A DNA stretch of 64,000 nucleotides from the NCBI RefSeq assembly GCF_000801105.2, contig NC_079519.1, positions 556,668 through 620,667 of the forward strand, given 5' to 3'. This document shows, piece by piece, positions 1 through 12,691 of this stretch. The translations under genes and the position numbers were made by a program. The notes beneath the pieces were generated by a model. It searched no databases, was not told the DNA's origin, and was given only the letters and a program-made list of their open reading frames with translations. The stretch comes from Raphanus sativus (taxonomy: Eukaryota > Streptophyta > Magnoliopsida > Brassicales > Brassicaceae). How positions within the stretch are numbered: position 1 is the first letter of the stretch; each line of letters opens with the position of its first letter.

Positions 1-1
1 C

Positions 2-2476
2 GGCTCTGTCCAAGGTTTCAGCACCAAGAGCCAGCCTTGCACTTACGACAAGACTACAACATGCAAGCCTGCTCTCGCCACTGCCCTCTTCAGCACCATC
101 TCCTTCGTCCTCGGCGCTGTCACTTCTGTCCTCTCTGGTTTTCTCGGTATGAAGATTGCCACTTATGCCAATGCTAGAACCACTCTGGAAGCGAGGAGAG
201 GCGTTGGAAAGGCCTTCATCGTTGCCTTCAGGTCTGGCGCTGTCATGGGTTTCCTCCTCGCTGCCAACGGTCTCTTGGTTCTTTATATTACTATTAATCT
301 CTTCAAGATTTACTACGGCGATGACTGGGAGGGTCTTTTTGAGTCCATCACTGGTTATGGTCTCGGTGGATCTTCCATGGCCCTCTTTGGTAGAGTTGGT
401 GGTGGGATCTACACTAAGGCTGCTGATGTTGGTGCTGACCTTGTCGGCAAAGTCGAAAGGAATATTCCCGAAGATGATCCAAGAAACCCTGCTGTAAGAC
501 ACATTCACTCTTTATGTTTCTTAGTTACCTGAGAAGTTGATTAATTAATTGTTGTTTATGTTTCAGGTTATTGCTGATAATGTGGGTGACAACGTTGGTG
601 ACATTGCTGGGATGGGCTCTGATCTCTTTGGATCATACGCCGAGTCATCTTGTGCTGCGCTTGTTGTTGCTTCCATCTCCTCCTTTGGAATCAACCATGA
701 TTTCACTGCCATGCTCTTCCCATTGCTCATCAGTTCAGTGGGAATCTTGGTTTGTTTGATCACTACCCTCTATGCAACCGACATCTCTGAGATTAAGGCA
801 GTAAAGGAGATCGAACCAGCTTTGAAAAACCAGCTTATTATTTCAACCGTTATCATGACAGTTGGAATCGCTCTAGTGTCGTGGATTGGGTTACCATCTT
901 CCTTCACCATCTACAACTTTGGGACACAGAAAGTTGTGAAAAACTGGTAAGATCCTTTTTGATCGGTTGCATTTTCTTTTTATGTGAACCCGTTTTGCCA
1001 AAGTGCGTCGTCACTTACATATATGCAGGGAGCTATTCCTATGTGTTGCTGTTGGTCTCTGGGCTGGACTCATTATCGGCTTTGTTACTGAATACTACAC
1101 AAGCAATGCATACAGGTAAAAGAAACTAGTTGGCTCAATATTGATCAGTGTCAGTTTCTCTTTCTTTTATGACCAATTTATCATGTCTGTGTGTGTGATT
1201 TTGCAGCCCTGTGCAAGACGTGGCAGATTCATGCAGGACTGGAGCAGCAACCAACGTTATATTCGGACTTGCTCTTGGATACAAATCCGTCATCATTCCA
1301 ATATTTGCGATTGCTGTCAGTATATTTGTTAGCTTCAGCTTTGCTGCAATGTACGGTGTGGCTGTTGCTGCTCTTGGGATGCTCAGTACCATTGCTACTG
1401 GTCTGGCTATTGATGCTTATGGTCCAATCAGTGACAATGCTGGAGGCATTGCTGAGATGGCTGGAATGAGCCATCGCATCCGAGAAAGGACCGACGCTCT
1501 TGATGCTGCTGGAAACACCACTGCTGCTATCGGAAAGGTATTATCATAGTCTCTCTTTTGTTTTATGAAACCACAATGCTCAAGCTTGTGGTTTGTTATG
1601 AACTATACAACAGGGATTTGCGATTGGTTCTGCTGCTCTGGTGTCGTTGGCTCTGTTTGGTGCATTTGTGAGCCGAGCAGGAATACAGACGGTGGATGTG
1701 TTGACCCCAAAGGTGGTGATCGGGTTGCTTGTTGGAGCCATGCTTCCGTATTGGTTCTCTGCAATGACGATGAAGAGCGTGGGGAGTGCAGCTCTTAAGA
1801 TGGTGGAAGAAGTGAGGAGGCAGTTCAACACCATCCCTGGACTCATGGAAGGTACTGCAAAACCAGACTATGCAACATGCGTCAAGATCTCAACGGATGC
1901 TTCCATCAAGGAAATGATTCCTCCTGGTTGCCTTGTCATGCTTACTCCTCTCATTGTTGGTTTCTTCTTTGGCGTTGAGACCCTCTCTGGTGTCCTCGCT
2001 GGCTCCCTTATCTCCGGAGTTCAGGTAATTAATCTTATATGAACCATTAAAATAATTCCGTAAGTTTCCATGCACGTTCACTGAGATTTGATGGATTGTT
2101 AATAAACAGATTGCGATATCAGCATCCAACACTGGTGGAGCCTGGGACAATGCCAAGAAGTACATTGAGGTAAGCAAGCTTTTTGTGTGTGTGAGAGAGA
2201 GAGAGTTTATATTGTGAAAAAAATATCATAAGAGAGAGGTTTGAGGATTGTGAAATGATGATGCAGGCGGGGGCATCAGAGCATGCGAGGAGCTTAGGAC
2301 CAAAAGGGTCAGAGCCACACAAGGCAGCAGTGATAGGTGACACAATAGGAGACCCATTGAAGGATACATCAGGACCGTCGCTTAACATATTGATAAAGCT
2401 AATGGCTGTTGAGTCTCTCGTCTTTGCTCCCTTCTTTGCCACACATGGAGGTTTCCTCTTCAGGATCTTCTCGTGA
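2..2476 (+). CDS. AVP1: Type I vacuolar H+-translocating inorganic pyrophosphatase, 3' part
   Basis: This membrane pump hydrolyses pyrophosphate to acidify the vacuole. Seven exons read as one frame: 2-493, 567-946, 1029-1115, 1207-1537, 1614-2024, 2110-2169 and 2267-2476, all with GT-AG introns, giving about 656 residues. Plant family members have about 770, so roughly the first 115 residues lie left of the window. Visible marks are the catalytic [11 protein letters not shown] segment just before the first intron, the acidic DNVGDNVGD motif right after it, and [10 protein letters not shown] near the end of exon 4. In this family the alanine of that last motif goes with the potassium-stimulated type I class. 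Many hydrophobic helices fit the 16-span topology. The C-terminus GGFLFRIFS is typical. No frameshift or missing residue is seen. Identification is very secure; the exact gene copy is not known. Confidence 0.97.
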
Positions 2477-2898
2477 ACAAAGGCTCAACTCATATACATA
2501 TAAAAGCCTATTTCTCACTCTTTTTACATCTTTTTTGTGTTCGGTGGCGGTGGTTTACTTTTTGTTTAATGGTTTCATTAAGAAAAGTGAAAATGATGTT
2601 ATACTTGTGTTCTTTTGCCAATAGGCCAACCAGGCAACGACAAGCATATCACGTGCTTTAGTGCTTCTGACTGGCTTCTAAGATAAGGCCGACAAAGTTG
2701 AACATGACCAACCATCAGACACTAGTTATAAATTGAACATGTTTGATTTGTTCAAATAACGAAAAGAAACAGAACATAGAACAATCTCATCTTGTTAAAC
2801 CGTTGCTTAGAAGTATTAAAAGCTTTGGGATCCTTACATGTATAGTCACTCACCATGTGTTATTGTATATATAATTTAAATATAAAAGCAAATAAGAT
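2477..2898. other. 3' UTR and short intergenic stretch
   Basis: This holds the 3' UTR of the pyrophosphatase and AT-rich spacer between two convergent genes. I see no coding or RNA feature in it. Confidence 0.6.
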
Positions 2899-3129
2899 CT
2901 ATTGCTGTTTGTGGTCCTCTGAAACCATGCGGCGGTTCCTGCCTCTCATTGCAGCAGGTGGAGACTGGTAACATTTTGTACGACAAGCTGCACATTCTGA
3001 CGCTGGTGATGAGCGCTTGCAGTGGGGACGGCAAATCTTACTGCATTCTATTTCGGTTTTTGCCTCACCTCCTATGACCAAAACAGCCAGTATCATCGCT
3101 ATCCACACCATGCTCATTACTTTACTCAT
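2899..3129 (-). CDS. Small secreted thionin-like cysteine-rich peptide
   Basis: A single-exon gene for 76 residues. The first ~23 residues form a clear signal peptide (hydrophobic core AMILAVLVIGG, likely cleavage after GEA). The mature part has six cysteines spaced C-x3-C-x3-C-x8-C-x2-C-x3-C, then a basic glutamine-ending tail. This spacing resembles the Arabidopsis small proteins annotated as plant thionin family; those are secreted and usually presumed to act in defence or reproduction, but function here is inferred only. A TATA box on the minus strand (3221-3230) sits about 90 bases upstream of the ATG, inside a duplicated promoter segment. The gene lies between the pyrophosphatase and the DEAD-box helicase, and converges with the former. 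It could also be classed as a LCR/defensin-like peptide, though the spacing fits thionin-like better. Confidence 0.75.
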   Translation of the reverse strand: MSKVMSMVWIAMILAVLVIGGEAKTEIECSKICRPHCKRSSPASECAACRTKCYQSPPAAMRGRNRRMVSEDHKQQ

Positions 3130-3142
3130 TTTCTTCTTCTTT

Positions 3143-3224
3143 ATGTTTGTGAACTGAGTTACTTATGATGCAACTGTTTCTATATGTTTATGAACTGAGT
3201 TACTTATGTTGCAATAGTCTCTAT
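3143..3224 (-). repeat. 41-bp tandem duplication in the thionin-like gene leader/promoter
   Basis: Two adjacent copies (3143-3183 and 3184-3224) share the core gaactgagttacttatg and differ at only a few bases. They lie between the ATG and the TATA box. Confidence 0.85.
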
Positions 3225-3230
3225 TTATAG
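3221..3230 (-). promoter_or_regulatory. TATA box of the thionin-like gene
   Basis: Reads CTATAAATAG on the minus strand, a good plant TATA box, placed about 92 bases before the ATG at 3129. Confidence 0.6.
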
Positions 3231-3733
3231 TTTTGAGATTGCTATGAATACATTGTCTTTCAATTAATTATTAGTCAAAATTTAACAGTAACCAAAACGG
3301 AAAACATTAGTCAAAAATTCTTGTTCAAAAGCATTTATATGCATTGGTCAAAGTTTTAATTGTTGCCATGCTTAGACTCAGTTAGTAACTTGTAACGTAT
3401 GAATAGATTCGGATTCAATTGCCAATACATCTGTTCTATTTATTTTGTAACTCTTGTTCAAACTTCTACCTCTTAAGATTTTTCGTATGGACATATATTT
3501 AATTTTTTCACTTTTTATCATCTCTAGGATTGAAATTAAGTGACAGCCTGATTGCCATGGAAATGAAAAAGGTTATGATGGCTGCATGAAGAAACAAATA
3601 TCTATTGCAAGTTTGTAACACAGTAGGTCGCTTTCAAAAACACACATTATACGTTTGTCACCTTTTACATATGAAAGTCAGTGACAGCTAGATCATAAGA
3701 ACTTGCAAAAGGGATACAAGATTGGAACACAGA
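3231..3733. other. AT-rich intergenic stretch
   Basis: Upstream DNA of the thionin-like gene and 3' UTR of the helicase gene. Nothing further is recognisable. Confidence 0.5.
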
Positions 3734-5780
<2,047 letters not shown>

Positions 5781-6482
5781 GATTTGTTGAAAGCCTCCAC
5801 TCAGAAGAAAGACGCTTCCTTTCAGTACGATGGAAACGAAAACCTAAAGCAGATCTCTTTCTCTCTCACTCTCGAATCGCAAACAGATAAAAGTCAGGTA
5901 ACAGACCGACCTCCCCAGGGTTAAGACGGCGTCGATACTATCACTCATGTCTATATTGGGCTATTGTAGGGCCTGTTATTTGGGTTTATATGGGCCATTA
6001 GTGTGTATCTAATAATTTAAAAAAATTTATAGATAGAATGGCTTTGAAACCCAATAGTAAACTGAAATAGGCCCAATATACTTAGCAATTCCCTGGACTT
6101 GTTAATCTCCAGCTCCTTGTTCATCTTTTTTATTCGAAGAATTGGAGTTGTGATTCATCGCGTTTGAGGACTGTGCGATCCTGCCTGGTTGAATTTACTG
6201 CAGCTTTTCGCACCGTTCACTTGCATTCATTTCTAGACGTGAGTGAGTTTTTCTCCATTTTATTGTGTCTATTGACAATTATAATTGCTGATCCCTGTTG
6301 ATCTAATAGAAACTTTAACCTCGATTACTTTGGATTCAATTGTATTTAGAATATTTGATTGATTATTTCCAAGTCTACCTGTTTCGTCGACTTGATCCAT
6401 GTGAAGCAAAAGCTCCAAACACATTTTTGATTTTTTGTATTTCAGGAGGAGACACAAGATCTTGGTCTATTTTGTAGACGGA
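5781..6482. promoter_or_regulatory. Bidirectional promoter between helicase and sedlin genes, with site II motifs
   Basis: The two genes are divergent with about 0.7 kb between start codons. Three site-II-like motifs sit here: TGGGCT at 5957-5962, TGGGCC at 5991-5996 and GGCCCA at 6070-6075. These are common in promoters of housekeeping and proliferation genes in plants. A leader intron of the sedlin gene is possible (GTGAGT near 6240, TTTCAG near 6445). Confidence 0.6.
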
Positions 6483-6634
6483 ATGGCTAACACAGCGTGT
6501 TTTATAATAGTGGGTCGGAATGATATTCCCATCTATGAAGCTGAAGTTGGTTCTGCTGCCAAAGTACTACTTTCTCTTTCTCTTTCTTTCTTTGATACAT
6601 ACACCTAATTACTCATTTTGACATTCATTGGATC

Positions 6635-6687
<53 letters not shown>

Positions 6688-7477
6688 TCTTGTTCATTTA
6701 GCTGGTGATAATTTGAAGTTTTGCTATTTCACCTTTGTTTAAAATTTTATGTCTACTTTGTTCTCTGCGTTTTGGCAGAGAGAAGATGCTGCTCAGTTGC
6801 ACCAGTTTATACTACACGCTGCATTAGATGTTGTCCAAGACCTTGCTTGGACTACAAGTGCCATGTAAGTAAAGTAGCCTTTTGTGAAATATTTATACCG
6901 AAGAATTCCATCTCATTATCATCATCATCATCATCATCATATATAAACTCTTCAGGTTCTTGAAGTCAGTTGACAGGTTTAACGATCTGGTTGTGTCTGT
7001 CTATGTTACCGCTGGCCATATCCTTTTCTTACTCACATTTTTTTGAACTCTTTTAAATTCAACTGCAAATGATCATTTTCTTCTTCTGATTCATCCATTC
7101 ATCTAAGTATATATTGTGAGATTGGTACGTGCCTTTCTTTTGTGGTTAACAGACTAAGGTTATATCCAAAATTTTAAATTTATCTTCCTTGATTCAACTA
7201 TCGCACATACACGACTCATGCTCCTTCATGATTCACGCAATGAAGACGGCATCAAGAGCTTCTTCCAGGAGGTTCATGAGCTTTATATTAAGGTATCTCT
7301 TCTTTTATCTGATCTAAATTCGGTAGTTACATTGTTAAATTGTCTAAAATGACATATGATGGGAATCGTTTGCTCATGATGCAGATTCTTCTGAATCCAT
7401 TGTATCTGCCCGGTTCTCGGATTTCATCGTCTCATTTTGACACCAAGGTGCGTGCACTTGCAAGAAAGTATCTGTAG
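6483..7477 (+). CDS. TRAPP complex subunit 2 (sedlin family, longin/SNARE-like fold)
   Basis: Small core subunit of the TRAPP tethering complex, which acts in ER-Golgi vesicle traffic. Five exons, 6483-6563, 6779-6864, 6956-7017, 7207-7292 and 7385-7477, total 408 nt and encode 135 residues, the usual sedlin length. The protein begins MANTACFIIVGRNDIPIYEA and ends with RALARKYL, with the sedlin core (LDVVQDLAW, FLKSVDRFND, FFQEVHELYIKILLNP) intact. Introns 1, 2 and 4 are GT-AG; intron 3 is AT-AC (listed separately). The best Arabidopsis match I recall is At1g80500, which sits beside the AVT6E transporter, as here. Intron 1 holds a long AT microsatellite. Confidence 0.93.
6637..6684. repeat. 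(AT)n microsatellite in sedlin intron 1
   Basis: An uninterrupted run of about 24 AT units; likely polymorphic in length. Confidence 0.97.
7018..7206 (+). other. U12-type AT-AC intron of the sedlin gene
   Basis: The intron starts with ATATCCTTTT, the minor-spliceosome donor consensus, and ends in AC. The branch-site motif TTCCTTGAT lies at 7185-7193; its branch A (7192) is 14 bases from the 3' end, in the range known for U12 introns. Removing it joins GGC-C to AT-ACA and keeps the sedlin frame (AGHTRLML). No GT-AG choice gives the conserved join. Confidence 0.93.
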
Positions 7478-8592
7478 AGAAGACCGAGATCCTACTGACT
7501 TGCCTTGTTTGGTGAAATGTCCAAAGCCCAAAGTTGCAGTCAATTGTTTGTTATTTGTGTTTATGTTCAATGGCTAGAGTTCTCTTCTTCATAACGTCCA
7601 AGCAATGTTTTGAAATTTTTAGTAAGAGAAATAATCCATTCAATCTAAACCCACAGTTTTCATTTTTGGTTGGTTGTTACCAAGTCTCTCTCTCTCTCTC
7701 CTCTCGGGGTAGTGTAACACACGGAAAGAAACAAAGACGTAAATGTCTGTTGTTATCAGATTCTTAAACAAACAATTGGAACTTCTAATCTAAGCAAACT
7801 TGAAACTTGAATATGCTTACATTTTGTATTAAATTTTATTTGAAACACTGCTTGGAAGTTAAGAGAGCTTCAAGATCATGAAAATATATCTAAGACACTT
7901 ACATCTGGATCATTGCTGAATTCTTTAGCAGCCCAGTCTCTTGCTGCTAGTGAATGTTTTCTCGATAAAACACAGCTCAACCAAGTGAATGTTTTTCAAC
8001 TTTTAGATCATAAAAGTGAGTGTTTTTTCTTTTCTTGGTTCTCCAAAACAAGGATACTATGTTCTAATGACGACATGATTCATGGACAAAAAAAAATTTT
8101 AAAACCACAAAGTTTTTTGTTATTGGCTTGGTGTTTGCTAACAAGAATCTGAGGAGGAGAAGGCTTTTGTTAAAAAGGGACGAAATGTAAAGGCTTTTGT
8201 CCGCAACAAGACTTGAAGTCTGAAAAAAGTTAATCCTGCCTTTGATTAATAAAGGAAGGCCACGCCACGTGTGGAGTAGAAGTTTACCATTCTCCTAATC
8301 AAAACTATCTCTCTCTCTCTCTCGCTCGCTCGCCTACGAGGCAGGAAGAAGGACCAATCGAGACGTTGTTGTTGACCTCTTAACCCCCAAATTCAATTCA
8401 ATTCTCAAGCTTTGATTTCTCTTTTCTTTTTTCAACAATCTCTCTCTCCCTCTCTCAAAAAAAGTATCCGACTTTCGTCATCTTCAATCTTGGACCATCT
8501 GTTTGTAAGTTCATCTCCTTTCTCTCTAATTGCGATTGGTTTCAGAGAGAGAGACAGAGTTTACATCTCATTAGATCTAGGGGAGGGGGGAA
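7478..8592. other. Sedlin 3' flank and transporter promoter/leader
   Basis: No convincing coding sequence. The last 300 bases are CT-rich leader with a CT microsatellite near 8309-8325, typical of plant 5' UTRs. Confidence 0.5.
8265..8274 (+). promoter_or_regulatory. G-box/ABRE-like element upstream of the transporter
   Basis: Near-palindrome CCACGTGTGG with a CACGTG core (8266-8271), about 320 bases before the ATG. Such sites bind bZIP and bHLH factors in light and abscisic-acid responses; use here is inferred. Confidence 0.5.
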
Positions 8593-10038
8593 ATGGATAG
8601 CAGTTACTCCGTCATTTCCAAAAAGTCTTACGTGGAGTTACAGAAACAACACACCAAGTTGCTTCCTCCTTCCGATGAAGAAAGCTTCGTCAATGATTTC
8701 GACGATTCCCGCTGCCTCGTCGAACAAGCCGACGATCTAGACTTCGACATCGCTGATTATCCACTCTCCCGTGGCAAATCCAGTCAAGGATCTGGGATCT
8801 ACGGCGCCGTTTTCAACCTCACCACATCCATCATCGGCGCCGGTATCATGGCATTGCCCGCGACAATGAAAGTCCTCGGCTTGGTTCTCGGTTTTGTTCT
8901 GATCCTCCTCATGGCGGTTTTGTCGGAGATCAGCGTCGAGCTTTTGATTAGGTTCTCTGTTCTTTACAAGTCCAGATCTTACGGCGAGGTTGTGCAGTTC
9001 GCCATGGGGAAGACCGCTAGGGTTTTGTCTGAGATTTGTATCATCGTTAACAACGGTGGCGTCCTCGTTGTTTACCTCATTATAATGGGTGATGTCATGT
9101 CTGGTTCTCTTCATCACATTGGTGTTTTGGATCAGTGGTTAGGGAATGGGTTTTGGGATCACCGTAAAGTTTTGATTTTGGTTGTTATGGTTGTCTTCTT
9201 GGCTCCTCTCTGTGCTTTGAACAAGATTGATTCCTTGAGCGTTACTTCTGCTGCTTCCGTTGCTCTTGCTGTTGTCTTCGTTGTTGTCTGTTTCGCTGTT
9301 GCGGCGATTAAGCTTGTCGAAGGAACTATTGATACTCCCAGGATGAGTCCTGATTTTAGCTCCAAAGAGGCGATATTGGATCTTCTCGTGGTGATTCCGA
9401 TCATGTCAAACGCTTACGTCTGTCATTTCAATGTCCAGCCCATCTATAACGAGCTCGAAGGTCGTTCGCCTCATAAGATGAACAAAGTTGGGAGAATCAC
9501 GACAGCTATCTGCGTTGTTGTCTATGCTTCGACTGCAATATCAGGCTATCTTCTCTTCGGTGTGGCTACCGAAGCTGATATCTTGACCAACTTTGATCAA
9601 GATCTAGGCATCCGTTTCAGCTCTGCGGTGAATTACGTTGTCAGAATCGGATACATTCTCCATCTAGTTCTCGTCTTCCCCGTCATTCATTTCTCCTTGA
9701 GGGAAACCGTTAATACCTTGTTGTTTGAAGGCTCTCCTCCTCTCTCCGAAAGCAAAAAGAGATCTCTGGGGCTCACCTTGGTCTTGCTGGCTCTTATTTA
9801 CATCGGCTCCACCATGATCCCAAACATATGGACTGCTTTCAAATTCACTGGGGCAACATCAGCGGTTTCCCTTGGTTTTACCTTCCCTGCTCTTATCGCA
9901 TTACGGTTAGGGAAACAGAGCAATACGTTAAGCTTTGTGGAGAGATCTGTCTCGTGGTTAATGCTAATCTTGGCTGTGGTGGTTAGCATTGTGGGAACCG
10001 TTGGCAACATCTACAGCATCAGGAGCAAATCAGACTGA
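8593..10038 (+). CDS. AVT6E: AVT6-type amino acid transporter (AAAP/SLC38-like)
   Basis: Single-exon gene for 481 residues. The first ~65 residues are polar and acidic and should be cytosolic. About eleven hydrophobic spans follow. TM1 carries the family motif GAGIMALP at residues 82-89, the unwound substrate/ion site of AAAP carriers, preceded by SGIYGAVFNLTTS. The rest, including IPIMSNAYVCHFN and a final pair of helices, fits plant AVT6 proteins, thought to export amino acids from vacuole to cytosol. The ATG at 8593 follows a purine-rich GGGAGGGGGGAA leader and gives the usual N-terminus. The best match I recall is Arabidopsis At1g80510 (AVT6E), and position next to the sedlin gene agrees. 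No defects seen. Confidence 0.93.
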   Translation: MDSSYSVISKKSYVELQKQHTKLLPPSDEESFVNDFDDSRCLVEQADDLDFDIADYPLSRGKSSQGSGIYGAVFNLTTSIIGAGIMALPATMKVLGLVLGFVLILLMAVLSEISVELLIRFSVLYKSRSYGEVVQFAMGKTARVLSEICIIVNNGGVLVVYLIIMGDVMSGSLHHIGVLDQWLGNGFWDHRKVLILVVMVVFLAPLCALNKIDSLSVTSAASVALAVVFVVVCFAVAAIKLVEGTIDTPRMSPDFSSKEAILDLLVVIPIMSNAYVCHFNVQPIYNELEGRSPHKMNKVGRITTAICVVVYASTAISGYLLFGVATEADILTNFDQDLGIRFSSAVNYVVRIGYILHLVLVFPVIHFSLRETVNTLLFEGSPPLSESKKRSLGLTLVLLALIYIGSTMIPNIWTAFKFTGATSAVSLGFTFPALIALRLGKQSNTLSFVERSVSWLMLILAVVVSIVGTVGNIYSIRSKSD

Positions 10039-10299
10039 TGATATACTTGTTTAGTGGGTTTTTACAGGATCTTGTAGATTTATTATACAAATCAGAGATT
10101 CTCAGTCCAATACAGAACCGCAAGTCTTCAGTTTTTGCACCTTTAGGATCTCGATCAGCCGGCCTATGTTCAGGCTAAGTCCAACGATCTCCGGTTTGTG
10201 GATTGTTTCAGCTTACGAGATTATCATCATACCCACGACTTCTATGTATACAGACCAGATTCTTATTGATATATTTTTTTTTATATTTATTTATACACG

Positions 10300-12354
10300 C
10301 AATTTTGCTGTTTTTATATATAGTTCAGTTATAATAGATTAATACAAATTAATAATGCAGTAAGAAAATTTTAAACAACTTTAACGAATATAAATTTTAC
10401 AATATATAGAAATTAACAAAAAAATTATATTTTCATAGTGATTAATCCACAAATTTTGAAAAATTCAATAAATATGAAAATCTTGTTTAAATGAATAGTT
10501 GCATCATGTATTGACATATGATGATGGTCAAAGAGGTTTGAAATTTTTGTTGTCTCCGTTTCTCTCAAGAATATAAATCACTGGACTTACCACTATGCTT
10601 AAATCATTGGACTTACCACTATAAAATCATTTAAAATTTTCAAACCACATTCTACATTTAAATTAATGTATTCTAAACTATCTTTCATGGTATATAGAAA
10701 TCATTCTAATTTTTTTAATGTTTAGTATACTAAAAATTATACTGTCTAGATTAGTGAAATTACCATTATAAAATCTTCATTATCTAAAGAAACGGAGACA
10801 AAAGAGGTTAACTCTTTGACCATCATCTTATGTTAATGCTCGATGAAACTATACACTAAAACCAGATTTTCATATTTTTGAATAATTTTCAAAATCCGTG
10901 GGTTAACCTTTTTAAAATAATGAGTTTTCGGTAAATCCTCTATATACTGAAGTTTATACTTTTCACTTTTGTTAAAAAATTTCAAACCACATTCTACATT
11001 TGAATTAATGTATTCTAAAATATCTTTTATGGTATATAGGAATCATTCTAATTTTTAAACTTTAGTTTACTAAAATTTCATATACCGCCTAGATTAATGG
11101 AATTACCATTATAAAATCTTCATTATCGAGAGAAACGGAAACAAAAGAGGTTCTACACTCTTTGACCATCATCTTATGTTAGTGCTCGATGAAACTATAC
11201 ACTAAAACCAGATTTTCATATTTTTGAATTCTTTTCAAAATCCGTGGGTTAACCCCTTTGAAAATAATGAGTTTTTGGTAAAATCCTCTATATACTGGAG
11301 TTTATACTCTTCACTTTTGTTTAAAAATTTCAAACCAAATTCTACATTTGAATTAATATATTCTAAACTATCTTTCATTGTATATATAAATCATTCTAAT
11401 TTTTTAATATTTAGTTTACTAAAATTTCATATACTGCCTAGATTAGTAGAATTATCATTATATAATCTTCATTATCGAGAGAAACGGAGACAAAAGAGGT
11501 TCTACACTCTTTGACCATCATCTTATGTTAGTGCTCAATGAAACTATACACTAAAACAAGATTTTCAATTTTTCAATTTTTTTTTTCAAAATCCCTTCGA
11601 AAATAATGAGTTTTTTGGTAAATCCTCTATATACTGAAGTTTATACTCTTCACTTTTGTTTAAAAATTTCAAACCACATTCTACATTTGAATTAATATAT
11701 TCTAAACTATATTTCATGGTATATAGAAATCATTCTAATTTTTTAATATTTAGTTTACTAAAATTTCATATACTGCCTAGATTTGTGGAATTACCATTAT
11801 AAAATCTTCATTATCTAGAGAAACGGAGAAAACAGAGGTTCTAAACTCTTTGATCATCATCTCATGTTAGTGCTCGATGAAACTATACACTAAAACCAGA
11901 TTTTTCATTTTTTTAATTTTTTTCAAAATCCGTGGGTTAACTCCTTTTTAAAATAATGAGTTTTCGGTAAATCCTCTATATACTGAAGTTTATACTCTTC
12001 ACTTTTGTTTAAAAATTTCAAACCATGTTCTACATTTGAATTAATGTATTATAAAATATCTTTCATGGTATATATGAATCATTCTAAAATAGGAATCATT
12101 CTAAACCAGATTTTCATATTTTTGACTTTTTTTCAAAATCCATGGGTTAACCCCTTTTAAAATAATGAATTTTCGGTAAATCCTCTATATACTGAAGTTT
12201 TATTCAAACCAAATACTACATTTGAATTAATGTATTCTAAAACTATCTTTCATGGTATATAGGAATCATTCTAATTTTTTAATGTTTAGTTTACTAAAAT
12301 TTCATATACTGTCTATATTACTGGAATTACCATTATAAAATCTTCATTATCTAG
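10300..12354 (-). repeat. AT-rich satellite array, left rim (monomer ~345 bp)
   Basis: Tandem monomers share the anchor ctctttgaccatcatc at about 10812, 11158, 11507 and 11845, so the period is 338-349 bp. Each also holds a repeated gagaaacggagac box and a cgatgaaactatacac box. The first ~300 bases (10320-10600) run in the opposite orientation, with gatgatggtcaaagagg, and then the array flips. It stops at an assembly gap. No coding capacity. The same family forms the right array at 50.45-55.57 kb. Confidence 0.9.
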
Positions 12355-12454
12355 NNNNNNNNNNNNNNNNNNNNNNNNNNNNNNNNNNNNNNNNNNNNNN
12401 NNNNNNNNNNNNNNNNNNNNNNNNNNNNNNNNNNNNNNNNNNNNNNNNNNNNNN
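12355..12454. other. Assembly gap (100 N)
   Basis: Exactly 100 unknown bases, a placeholder size. It lies at the satellite edge, so true length is unknown. Confidence 0.99.
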
Positions 12455-12691
12455 TTTAATATTTTTAATATACATTATATATAAAAATAATGTATATATT
12501 TAAGTATATAAATTTATTTCGGATACATTCGGGTACCCAAAATATTTCGGTTCGGATCGGATTCGGTTTCGGTTCTTTAAATACCGAAATTTTTAACCCG
12601 TTCGGATACTTAATCAATTTCGGTTCGGGTTCGGTGCTACTTTTTCGGATCGGGTTCGGTTTGGTTTTTCGGATTCGGATTTTTTGCCCAG
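12455..12691. mobile_element. hAT-like transposon end inserted in sulfotransferase copy A
   Basis: The stretch is made of degenerate ttcggttcggg-type repeats and ends in ttttttgcccagccctag. On the minus strand this begins CTAGGGCTGGGCA, a terminus common in crucifer non-autonomous hAT-like elements. It abuts sulfotransferase coding sequence exactly where copy B continues, so it truncates that gene. The other end is lost in the gap. The superfamily call is tentative. Confidence 0.5.

Noticed and set aside
7018..7206. Reading the sedlin exon 3/4 join as a frameshift or sequencing error
   Set aside because: The donor and branch signals match the U12 consensus and the AT-AC splice restores the conserved protein exactly.
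8500..8545. Leader intron in the transporter 5' UTR
   Set aside because: The GTAAGT and TTTCAG signals are only about 40 bases apart, too short for a plant intron.
11224..11514. 96-codon frame inside the satellite
   Set aside because: It arises from one AT-rich monomer and is not open in sister monomers.
10300..12354. Calling the satellite the known ~176-bp Brassica centromere repeat
   Set aside because: The period is 338-349 bp and I see no internal half-length periodicity; without a database comparison the name is not justified.
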